46,512 bases of DNA. It comes from a bacterium ADurb.Bin243 (GTDB taxonomy: Bacteria; Muiribacteriota; UBA9980). Location: positions 1 through 46,512 of the forward strand of contig MWBZ01000026.1 of assembly GCA_002069765.1 (NCBI GenBank), given 5' to 3'. The notes under the pieces are model-generated. The model did not search any database. It saw only the letters and a list, made by a program, of their open reading frames with translations, and had not been told where the DNA came from. Below are positions 34,211 through 42,202 of the stretch, piece by piece; position 1 is the first letter of the stretch, and each line of letters starts with the position of its first letter. The position numbers were made by a program, and so were the translations under genes.

Positions 34211-34235
34211 TAATTCATTAACAGGGGTGGTCTTT

Positions 34236-35534
34236 ATGAGGATAAAAGTTCCGTGCTTTTTCAGGATCTGCAACAACAAAACGGAGGCCGAATGCATCGA
34301 AAAAGGCGTCTTCGGCGGCGTAAAATACGATCACGCCAACCTGCAGAGCATTGAAAAAGGCCATATAGGCTTTCTTTATAATGCCGAAAGGCAAAATCTT
34401 ATAGGCGTTTTCGCGGCGGAAGACCGGCCGGGTTATAATCTCGTTCCGGGCGCGTTCCGCGGCGAATATCCGCTTCATGTCAAAGTCCGCCCCGTCACCG
34501 CAAATATCTTATACATAGAAAACGCATTCGATCGCCTGGATAAAATAATCAAGTTAAAACTGGCGAAATTCGGATGCTTTTCATACCCGCAATATCCGGT
34601 TCACGGCCCCGATATCACCGAAAAAGTCTTGAAACTATTCTACGGCACGCTCGAAGACATGCCGCCCGAACTCAAAGAATTCCTCGAGATCGACGCCGAA
34701 CCGCCCGCCCTGCCCGGCCAGATAATAGAAGCCGGCTTCGACCTCGATCAGGTAGCCGGCCTCGACCAGGTCAAAAACTTCATCCGAAGCCGCATCATCG
34801 CGCCCGCAAAGGACCCTGAGCGCGCCGACAAATTCAAACTGCGCGTCGGGGGCGGAATGCTCCTTTACGGTCCGCCCGGCACGGGCAAGACCCTTATTGC
34901 CCGCGCGATCAGCAGCGAGATACAGGCGAAATTCTTCGAAATAACCCCTTCATTCATAATAGGCTATCCCGGCGAGGCCGAGGAGAACCTCGAAAAATTA
35001 TTCAGCGAGATCGCACGCCAGCCGCGCGCCGTGCTATTCATGGATGAGGCCGAGTGGATATTAAAGACCCGCGACGGCCAGTCGTCGTCGGTTATGGAGC
35101 GCATCACGCCGGTCCTTTTATCGCAATTAAGCACGCTCTTCAACGAAAAAGACCGCCAGATAATCATTATAGCTGCCACTAACGAGCCGCAGAAAATCGA
35201 CAAAGCTTTCCTCCGTCCCGGCCGTTTCGACAAGAAATTTTATGTAGGCCTGCCGAACGCCGAAGAACGCCTAAAAATCCTTAAAATCAACCTTAAAGAC
35301 AAAGCCTGCCAGATCGGCGAAACCGAAATGATAGACATAGCCGCCGCACTTGACGGTTATTCCGGCGCAGACATAGCGCACATCGTTGATGAAGCCGCCT
35401 TCGACGCCTTCGACCGGAATGACATCGAGCGTGACCACATTCTTAAAGACGATATAATGAAGGCTGTAACGAGAACGGAAAAGTCAGTGACCGAGAGTAT
35501 TATCGAGAAATTTAAGAAGATTGAAACATTATAA
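34236..35534 (+). CDS. AAA+ ATPase with N-terminal DCD-like (PUA/EVE-related) domain
   Basis: The start at 34236 is chosen because GGGGTGG precedes it and the promoter covers the longer frame. The 432-residue protein has an N-terminal domain (about 1-110) with the layout of the DCD domain best known from plants: FRICNNKTEAEC, then GVFGG, GHIGFLYNAERQNLIGVFAA, and PGAFRGEYPLHVKVRP. This fold is related to EVE/YTH/ASCH readers of modified bases. The C-terminal AAA+ module has Walker A GPPGTGK (K218), Walker B FMDEAE (D270, E271), sensor 1 AATNEP, and arginine-finger FLRPGRFDKKF, close to the Cdc48/FtsH class. It stands alone under its own promoter. A ligand-gated remodelling ATPase is inferred. 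Confidence 0.82.
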   Translation: MRIKVPCFFRICNNKTEAECIEKGVFGGVKYDHANLQSIEKGHIGFLYNAERQNLIGVFAAEDRPGYNLVPGAFRGEYPLHVKVRPVTANILYIENAFDRLDKIIKLKLAKFGCFSYPQYPVHGPDITEKVLKLFYGTLEDMPPELKEFLEIDAEPPALPGQIIEAGFDLDQVAGLDQVKNFIRSRIIAPAKDPERADKFKLRVGGGMLLYGPPGTGKTLIARAISSEIQAKFFEITPSFIIGYPGEAEENLEKLFSEIARQPRAVLFMDEAEWILKTRDGQSSSVMERITPVLLSQLSTLFNEKDRQIIIIAATNEPQKIDKAFLRPGRFDKKFYVGLPNAEERLKILKINLKDKACQIGETEMIDIAAALDGYSGADIAHIVDEAAFDAFDRNDIERDHILKDDIMKAVTRTEKSVTESIIEKFKKIETL

Positions 35535-35633
35535 ATTAAAAAAATTAATAATTTTTTTGATTTTAAAATAAGTTAGAATTATTAGTTATGTGAGTAAATA
35601 AATTAGATAAAAATCGGAATTGTGAGGTGCGAT

Positions 35634-35975
35634 ATGTTCGATCATGTTACTTTTATTGAAGAATTAATCAAAAAATGGCGTGATGAAGGCAAGACTTTAT
35701 TTTATACGATTGACGTTATAATTGCCATCAAAGGCCAATATTTAAGAGATAAAGATACTTCAGTATGCGATTCATATAATGCTGATATAGGAAGAATGTT
35801 AAGCGACCACTGTTTTGATAAAGAAAAAGGGACATATACTGAAAGCAACGGAAAATGGCCCAGGGGTCGTTCTACGCCGACTTTTCCAATCATCCTGCAT
35901 AAAATTAAATGTCGCGTTAAAGATGTAGAGGGCAGGCCCAGTCAGAGCGCTCAATGGAAAATTATAAATATGTAA
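35634..35975 (+). CDS. Small hypothetical protein opening the AT-rich operon
   Basis: The ATG at 35634 with AGGTG upstream is preferred over the GTG at 35622. The 113-residue protein has an N-terminal helix (FIEELIKKWRDEGKTLFYTI), a central charged part and a C-terminal strand-rich part (PTFPIILHKIKCRVKDVEG). I do not recognise it. The first half could be a small winged-helix-like fold, but this is weak. It is 13 bases from the FVNR-repeat gene, so the two are coupled. Confidence 0.6.
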   Translation: MFDHVTFIEELIKKWRDEGKTLFYTIDVIIAIKGQYLRDKDTSVCDSYNADIGRMLSDHCFDKEKGTYTESNGKWPRGRSTPTFPIILHKIKCRVKDVEGRPSQSAQWKIINM

Positions 35976-35988
35976 AGGGAGGGACGAA

Positions 35989-36675
35989 ATGAATAAACGC
36001 GATTCAATAGAATTTTTTCACGAAATAGGATTTCAAAAATTACTTGATCTTGGAATTTTAGTCCCGATCGGAAGCACATGTCAGTTGAAAGGCACAAGCG
36101 TTCACAAACTTATTAAATTAATGGAGAAGATGAATGTAGATTGCTTGTATCACAATGAAAACGGCGCCTTAAAATGGTTTTTAAAAGTCAATGGCGATTT
36201 TGTTAACAGATATGGCTCAAAGCAGGGACATGTATCTCAAGTTCCTTCACTGGGCGATGTATTTATAAGATCAAACAGAGATATACAACCTTTTTGGGAA
36301 GGAAAAAATTTAGACTATGAATTTATTGAAGACGGCGAAGTTGAAGATGGTGAAATTGAAGACGTCATAGAAGGCGAAGAAGTTGAAATATCCCAATTTT
36401 TAAAACAATTTGACGAAACAGATCTTCAAATTAGAAAAGTTTTAAATACTGTACATAATTATCTTAATAGCAATAGCGTCAAACCGTTGCTTGAATTAAT
36501 GAAAGAACATGGAATTTCTAAGTTGAAGCACGGTTACAAGTGGTATTTGCTCTCAAATGGCATGTTTGTTAACAGATTCGGAGGATATAATAATGAAACA
36601 GATTACAGAAAGGTGAGACCGATTGGCGACGTTTTTTTGCACACTAACAATGACATTAATCCGTTTAGAAGATAA
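35989..36675 (+). CDS. Protein of two FVNR domains
   Basis: The 228-residue protein is a tandem of one domain. The first copy (about 1-105) ends with GDFVNRYG, LGDVF and NRDIQPF; the second (about 142-228) ends with GMFVNRFG, IGDVF and NNDINPF. An acidic linker (EDGEVEDGEIEDVIEGEEVE) joins them. The same domain forms the N-terminus of the nuclease protein at 31098. Shared features are a helical first half with L-x-x-L-M-(E/K), a W-x-L strand, then the FVNR(Y/F)G, GxVF and N-x-x-I-x-PF signatures. There is no catalytic pattern, so a binding or recognition module is likely. The ribosome site is GGGAGGG. It lies upstream of the GHKL ATPase gene in the same operon. Confidence 0.7.
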   Translation: MNKRDSIEFFHEIGFQKLLDLGILVPIGSTCQLKGTSVHKLIKLMEKMNVDCLYHNENGALKWFLKVNGDFVNRYGSKQGHVSQVPSLGDVFIRSNRDIQPFWEGKNLDYEFIEDGEVEDGEIEDVIEGEEVEISQFLKQFDETDLQIRKVLNTVHNYLNSNSVKPLLELMKEHGISKLKHGYKWYLLSNGMFVNRFGGYNNETDYRKVRPIGDVFLHTNNDINPFRR

Positions 36676-36730
36676 AACCGCCGTTCATCGTATGTAATTA
36701 ACTATAAATTAGAAGTTTTGGAGGTTTTTA

Positions 36731-39700
36731 ATGAATGATTTTAATGAGCTGATTAATGATAGAAAAATATATCTTGACGCTCTAAAAAGACCTAACAATA
36801 ATTTCAATTTTGAAGAAATATTTTCCGGATTATACGACGATCCTTCTCATTTTATTTATGAATTAATTCAAAATGCGGAAGATCAAAAAGCTAAATCGGT
36901 CAGTTTTATTTTGTTTGATGACCGGCTTGAATTTTTTCATGACGGTGTTAGTTTTTTGTTTAAAGACGTCGCTTCGATTACCAGCATCGGTAACAGCACG
37001 AAAAAAGATGACGTCAATAAAATCGGCAAATTTGGAATTGGTTTTAAGTCGGTATATGCTATAACAAATTCTCCAGAAATTTATTCCAAAACCTACAGTT
37101 TTAATATAAAAAATTTAGTTTTGCCTGAACTTATCGAAACTCAATACAATTCGGAGATTACAAAATTTGTTTTCAAATTCGAGCATAAAAAAAGATCAAA
37201 AGACGAAATATATGATTTAATTAAAAAGAAATTGATTGAAATCGACGTAAGGACAATCCTTTTTTTAAATTATATTCAAAAACTTGAATGGCGGATCAAT
37301 CAAAGTTCCGCAGGTATAATCGAAAAGAAGGTAAATATTATCGATGACCAGTCCAGCATCGTTATAGTTTCGGATATTACAAAAAAAATTGGCGAAAAAT
37401 GGCTTGTTTTTAAGAGAAAAGTAAATAGTGAAGAAAATAATGAACTTGACTTGAAAGTTGAAATTGCTTATAAAATTGAATTCGATGATAAAACAAAAAC
37501 GGAAACTATAAGAGAAATTAGTGATTCAAAGCTTGTAGTTTATTTTCCCACTAACATAGATACGCGTTTAAAATTTCTAGTGCAAGGCCCCTATAAAACA
37601 ACTCCAGCCAGAGACAATGTGCCGCCTGCCGATGTTTGGAATTTAAAATTAAACAGTGAAATATCAACATTGATATCCGATAGCATCTTATCAATCAAAA
37701 AACTTGGTTTTTTAAATCCGGATTTTTTAAATATTTTGCCTATCAACGAATCTGATTTTCCTATAAAAAGTAGATTTAGAAGCGCGTATGAAAAAGTTTT
37801 TGAAAAACTTATGTCAGAAGAACAGTTGATTCCAAACGATGACGAGGGATATGTCGAATATAAAAACGCATATTACGCTGAAAACTCAAGATTATTAAAT
37901 TTATTATCTCAAAACAATAATTTAAATATACTAACTAAAAATATAAATGCCAGGATGATCCATCCGGATATTTTTAAATATAGAGATTTGGCTTTATATT
38001 TTAGGCAAAAACTGCGAGTAAACAATATAGATGGCAATAAATTCGCCGATCTTTTCGATATGGATTTTATATTAAAACAATCCGACGAATGGGTTATTGA
38101 CTTTTATTTTTATCTTTCTAAAAGCATTTCTTTATGGCAGAAAAAGTCCGCCGCTTGCGCGTCTGATGGCTTGTTAAGGCATAAACCATTTATCCGGCTT
38201 GAAAATGATTCCCATATTAAACCTTTTGATGAAAATGAACGGCCTCAAGTGTTTTTATTTGATGAAAACAATACATATTTTTCGATGGTTAAAAGGCGAA
38301 TATCAGAAAGTGATTTAACGAAAGATTTCTTTAGTCTTATCGGAATTAAAAAGCCTGATGAAATCGATGAAGTAATTAAATTTATTTTGCCTTTATACAA
38401 TTCAGATGTCTTGCCGTCCGTTGACCAAAACATATGCCATATAAAGAAAATAATTGAAATTTTTCGAAAAGATATTACTAATAAACAACTTTTAATTCAA
38501 AAACTTAAAGAAACCAGGATCTTTCTCGGCTTGAATAAATTATCCGGAAAATTGTCTTATTTTATGCCTGATGAATTGTTTTTGCCTTTGAAGTATTCTG
38601 GTAACGATATGTTAGAAGAGTTCTTTGAAGGAAATCCGGACATTTGCTTTTTATCTGAAGAATATGAGGACATTTTTAAAAGCAATGACATTGATTTATT
38701 AAATAAACTTGGATTTAAAACAAATCCGGTCGATAAAAAATCGATATTTAAAGAGCCTGTTATTATAGGTATTGATAATTTGTTAGATAACATTTCAATC
38801 TCTAAGTCCTGCGTTTTATGGAGATTTATAATCGATGCTTTTAAGCGAAACATAAATCCGTTTTATTACTCAACGGCAAAAAATCCAAAAGAAGAAACTG
38901 AAATTTTAAAAATTTTAAAATCAAAACCATGGCTCCCAAATAAAAAAGACATTAAATTTTATCCTCCCTTATCGATGCTTATTTCAGATCTTCCTGATGA
39001 CTTCGATACGGAAAGCGCCGAGGCAAAAAAGGTTATTAAAGAATTAAGTTTTATGCAGGATTCATTGCTTGAAGCAATCAATAAAATAAGCGACGACAAA
39101 TGCAGAGACAAGCTTAAAATAGCTTTGGAACTTGATATCGAAGATTTGAACGAAGCTCTCAGAAGAAAAAGGGGAAAAACTGAAATTCAGATCGATGAAA
39201 GTACGTCTAAAGTAGGGGAAATTAATGAAAAGAGTACAAAAAAAAGGCCTTCGTCTGTTGACCAAACTGAAAAATTCAATAACGAAATTTGGGTGCCGGA
39301 ATGCAGCAAAATCGATGATGTTAAAGTAACCAGAGCCACATCTAGCGATACAAAATGTTCTGATGATTTTCAATATGAATGTGATAATGAAGAAACCGCA
39401 ACTACGGGCGTAAAAAAAAGAAAAATGAGCAACCCTGAGTCATTGAAAAATATTGGGTTCAGAGGAGAATTAACTGTAATTAAGTTTTTAAAAGAAGTAT
39501 ATTATAAAGAATTATACCCGTCCGCAACCTGGAAAACTTGCGATGGCGAAAATATTTTCGCGCTGATTGACGACGGAAAAGAAATATTAAAATTAGAATT
39601 GGTCAACAGCTCAAAAGTTAATGCCATTGGAAGAGACATCGACGTTACAGAAAACGGAATTCGTAAGTATTTTGAAGTTAAAACGGATAATTGGGTAATG

Positions 39701-39901
39701 CCGAGCAGGGCGCAGTGGAAGAAAGCAAAAGAATTGAAGGAAAATTATTACATTTGCAAAGTTTATAACGTCGGCAAGTCGGAATCGCAGGTAGAAATAA
39801 TTCAAAATCCTTACGAAGCCTGGAGGAATATATTGGATAATCCTTATAAGGATTGGGAAAACGGAAATTATAGAGTATTACCGAGAATAAATTATGATTG
39901 A
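36731..39901 (+). CDS. Sacsin-type GHKL ATPase with C-terminal DUF3883-like nuclease domain
   Basis: The 1056-residue protein starts with an HSP90/sacsin-like ATPase domain: N-box E44-x3-N48-x2-D51 in ELIQNAED, HDG at 70-72, and glycine-rich GKFGIGFKS at 99-107. About 700 residues of helical and strand-rich middle region, which I do not recognise, follow. A charged linker (about 780-905) leads to a C-terminal domain (907-1056) like DUF3883/NO VEIN C-terminal: FRGELTVIKFL, GRDIDV (D969) and YFEVK (E982, K984), a PD-(D/E)XK-like layout. Large GHKL proteins of this sort occur in defence loci. The gene overlaps the helicase gene by 8 bases and is AT-rich compared with the left part of the window. 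Confidence 0.85.
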   Translation: MNDFNELINDRKIYLDALKRPNNNFNFEEIFSGLYDDPSHFIYELIQNAEDQKAKSVSFILFDDRLEFFHDGVSFLFKDVASITSIGNSTKKDDVNKIGKFGIGFKSVYAITNSPEIYSKTYSFNIKNLVLPELIETQYNSEITKFVFKFEHKKRSKDEIYDLIKKKLIEIDVRTILFLNYIQKLEWRINQSSAGIIEKKVNIIDDQSSIVIVSDITKKIGEKWLVFKRKVNSEENNELDLKVEIAYKIEFDDKTKTETIREISDSKLVVYFPTNIDTRLKFLVQGPYKTTPARDNVPPADVWNLKLNSEISTLISDSILSIKKLGFLNPDFLNILPINESDFPIKSRFRSAYEKVFEKLMSEEQLIPNDDEGYVEYKNAYYAENSRLLNLLSQNNNLNILTKNINARMIHPDIFKYRDLALYFRQKLRVNNIDGNKFADLFDMDFILKQSDEWVIDFYFYLSKSISLWQKKSAACASDGLLRHKPFIRLENDSHIKPFDENERPQVFLFDENNTYFSMVKRRISESDLTKDFFSLIGIKKPDEIDEVIKFILPLYNSDVLPSVDQNICHIKKIIEIFRKDITNKQLLIQKLKETRIFLGLNKLSGKLSYFMPDELFLPLKYSGNDMLEEFFEGNPDICFLSEEYEDIFKSNDIDLLNKLGFKTNPVDKKSIFKEPVIIGIDNLLDNISISKSCVLWRFIIDAFKRNINPFYYSTAKNPKEETEILKILKSKPWLPNKKDIKFYPPLSMLISDLPDDFDTESAEAKKVIKELSFMQDSLLEAINKISDDKCRDKLKIALELDIEDLNEALRRKRGKTEIQIDESTSKVGEINEKSTKKRPSSVDQTEKFNNEIWVPECSKIDDVKVTRATSSDTKCSDDFQYECDNEETATTGVKKRKMSNPESLKNIGFRGELTVIKFLKEVYYKELYPSATWKTCDGENIFALIDDGKEILKLELVNSSKVNAIGRDIDVTENGIRKYFEVKTDNWVMPSRAQWKKAKELKENYYICKVYNVGKSESQVEIIQNPYEAWRNILDNPYKDWENGNYRVLPRINYD

Positions 39902-41645
39902 CCTTAATGAAATACAGGAGTCGGTTAAATCTGAAATTACCCGTCTCGATGAGCCGCGTAACCGCGCCCGCTATTTTATGTATGGAAAGGCTGGTGAAAG
40001 CGATTCAGACGGGTCTTATTCAGTTGTTTTTCGTAACGCGCCCGAAAGGGTTTTAAGAGACATTAAATACGTTTATGAGCCGTTGTTCAGGGTCGGCGAT
40101 CTATTCGTTAACGGAAAGTTCGAAAAAGTTTCAAACGGGGTTAAAGTAACATTTGAAAAAGCGGTTTTAAGATCGAGCGGGATAGATAATTTTAATCTGC
40201 GACAAATTACAGATTTTGGAATCGATTATATTATGGACGGCAGAAGATTAACCGCCGATCTTTTGAATTTTTTGACGATTAATTCGACAAACCCAAACGA
40301 GATAGTATCGTCACTACTCGATAAATCGGTTTTATCTGATCATAAGGAAGTCGTCGCTGCATTTGCCGCCGATAAACTTAACGAATCTCAAATAAAGGCC
40401 GTCAAAAAAGCATTATCGCAAAATATCACATTCGTATGGGGGCCGCCTGGAACCGGAAAAACCAAAACTATGGGCGCTCTCGCATCTCATCTTATAAAAA
40501 ACGGTAAGCGGGTTTTGCTGACCGCTTTATCAAATAAGGCACTGGACCAGCTCCTCATATCTACACTGGAATCAGCCTCGCCGCTCAACAAATTCAATAT
40601 TACGGTCGCAAGAACGGGCAGCGTTGATAATATGCATGATTCGGTAAAGATTTTTAGCCGAGACATATATCAGAACAGGCAATATAGGATCAAGCGAAAC
40701 GCTTTTACATGGAACGAGCATGTGAGCCTTTGTACCTGCGTAGCCACTAACTTTGCGTCGCTTGCCTCGCCTAAAACCGCTGATCCGGGTCCGGTTGATT
40801 TCGTTATTGCAGACGAAATGTCCATGGCCAGCATACCGGCAATCATCGCGGCTTGTTATTACGCCAAAAAAGGCGTGGTTCTGGGTGGAGATCCCATGCA
40901 GCTTCCTCCTATATTCCCGGATGACGCCGACAAGCCGAATGCCTGGTTTAGCCGGAATATTTTTGATATGGCAAAGGTTGAACGGCACGACGAAAGAACA
41001 GCATTTCTCGATACGCAGTACAGGATGCAGGAGCCGATTGGAAATCTTGTAAGCGATCTATTTTACGAAGGCGAGTTAAAGACGGGCACGGCAAAAAAAG
41101 ACATTAAAGGAACTTTCAAAAGCAATATAGTGTTTATAAATTGTAAGGGAAAAATTGAAAACATAAACGGCGCCGTTATAAATGGAACGGAAGAAAGAAG
41201 ATTCAATGAAAAGCATGCCGAAGCGATTGCCGGAATAACAATTAAACTTGTAAACAATAAGGAATTTAAATCTGAAGAAATTGGCATTATCGCACCTTAT
41301 AACGCCCAGATAGTCAAAATTAAAGAGGTTCTCGCAAAGTCCACTGAACTCATTAAAATCAATCCAGAGTATTTTGAACAAGTACAGGTATCGACGATTC
41401 ATTCATTTCAGGGCCAGGAAAAAAGCGTCATTATTATGAATATCTGCGACGACGAAGTTAAACCGACAAGACTTACTGCAAGAAAAGAGTTAATCAATGT
41501 TGCACTTTCGCGTGCTAAAGAATTACTGATAATTGTTGGAAACCGAGATTATCTTTTGAACCAGAATTACTTCTCGAAAGATGAAACGGAAATATTTAAG
41601 AAGATTATTGAGAGTTCTGAAGTTATAAACTCTGAAAAATTATAA
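39894..41645 (+). CDS. UPF1/DNA2-like superfamily 1 helicase
   Basis: The 583-residue protein has an N-terminal beta-rich region (about 1-160) and both RecA-like domains of an SF1B helicase. Motif I is GPPGTGKT (about 183-190); motif II DEMS (about 306); motif III GGDPMQLPP; then QYRMQEPIG, HSFQGQEKSVIIMN and NVALSRAKELLIIVG as motifs IV-VI. This is the UPF1/IGHMBP2/DNA2 type, which unwinds RNA or DNA 5'-3'. No nuclease domain is fused, unlike Cas4-DNA2 proteins. Its start (ATGATTGA) overlaps the end of the GHKL ATPase gene, so the two products are made together and probably form a complex. Confidence 0.9.
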   Translation: MIDLNEIQESVKSEITRLDEPRNRARYFMYGKAGESDSDGSYSVVFRNAPERVLRDIKYVYEPLFRVGDLFVNGKFEKVSNGVKVTFEKAVLRSSGIDNFNLRQITDFGIDYIMDGRRLTADLLNFLTINSTNPNEIVSSLLDKSVLSDHKEVVAAFAADKLNESQIKAVKKALSQNITFVWGPPGTGKTKTMGALASHLIKNGKRVLLTALSNKALDQLLISTLESASPLNKFNITVARTGSVDNMHDSVKIFSRDIYQNRQYRIKRNAFTWNEHVSLCTCVATNFASLASPKTADPGPVDFVIADEMSMASIPAIIAACYYAKKGVVLGGDPMQLPPIFPDDADKPNAWFSRNIFDMAKVERHDERTAFLDTQYRMQEPIGNLVSDLFYEGELKTGTAKKDIKGTFKSNIVFINCKGKIENINGAVINGTEERRFNEKHAEAIAGITIKLVNNKEFKSEEIGIIAPYNAQIVKIKEVLAKSTELIKINPEYFEQVQVSTIHSFQGQEKSVIIMNICDDEVKPTRLTARKELINVALSRAKELLIIVGNRDYLLNQNYFSKDETEIFKKIIESSEVINSEKL

Positions 41646-41697
41646 CTGCTGATTGAATAATCATGTTTTTCAACGTTTTGAAAATAGGAGTATAATA

Positions 41698-42183
41698 TTG
41701 TTTGATGATGAAGTTACTTGTCCGGAATGTGGTTATTATGGTTATATAACTGATGACGGTGAATGTCCTATATGTGGTTGTGATATTGAAGAAACCGAAG
41801 GAGAAATTAGAAATAAAGAAGAAAGAGAAAAAGAAAAGGAAGAAAAAGAATACTTAAAAGAAAAGGAAATTGATGAAGAAGAAATAGAAAATTTAACTGA
41901 AGAGGAAATAGATCGTGATGTCGAAGAACAAATTATACATGAATCAGGAGATTATGAAATCGATCTAGATGATCTTATGGATGATGACGAAGAAATATGT
42001 CTCAGAAAAGAAGAGGAGATTGAATATGAAATAAGTGCTGATGAAGAAAGAGATTACTTAGAATATACAAGGAGGCTCAAAGAAATAACTGAAGAGGAGG
42101 AATTTGAAGAAAATAACGGATATTATGATCGGTATGAAGGCGAACGAAGATTTGAACAAGAAGACGAAGAAGATGATATATAA
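41698..42183 (+). CDS. Hyperacidic protein with N-terminal zinc ribbon
   Basis: The best start is the TTG at 41698, 7 bases after AGGAG; the open frame reaches a TTG at 41653 that has no ribosome site. The 161-residue product begins with a rubredoxin-like zinc ribbon (CPECGYYGY..CPICGCD, four cysteines). The rest is nearly all charged, with about 70 of 161 residues Asp or Glu. It could be a DNA/RNA-mimic or a chaperone-like inhibitor or assembly factor for the helicase and ATPase encoded upstream, but no function is known. It is the last gene of the AT-rich operon, 20 bases short of the convergent zorC stop. Confidence 0.65.
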   Translation: MFDDEVTCPECGYYGYITDDGECPICGCDIEETEGEIRNKEEREKEKEEKEYLKEKEIDEEEIENLTEEEIDRDVEEQIIHESGDYEIDLDDLMDDDEEICLRKEEEIEYEISADEERDYLEYTRRLKEITEEEEFEENNGYYDRYEGERRFEQEDEEDDI

Positions 42184-42202
42184 AAGTCCTGATTTTAAAT
42201 GA

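Noticed and set aside
34182-34235. Upstream start of the DCD-AAA+ gene at 34182
   Set aside because: That codon is part of a consensus -35 element, and a ribosome site fits only the ATG at 34236.
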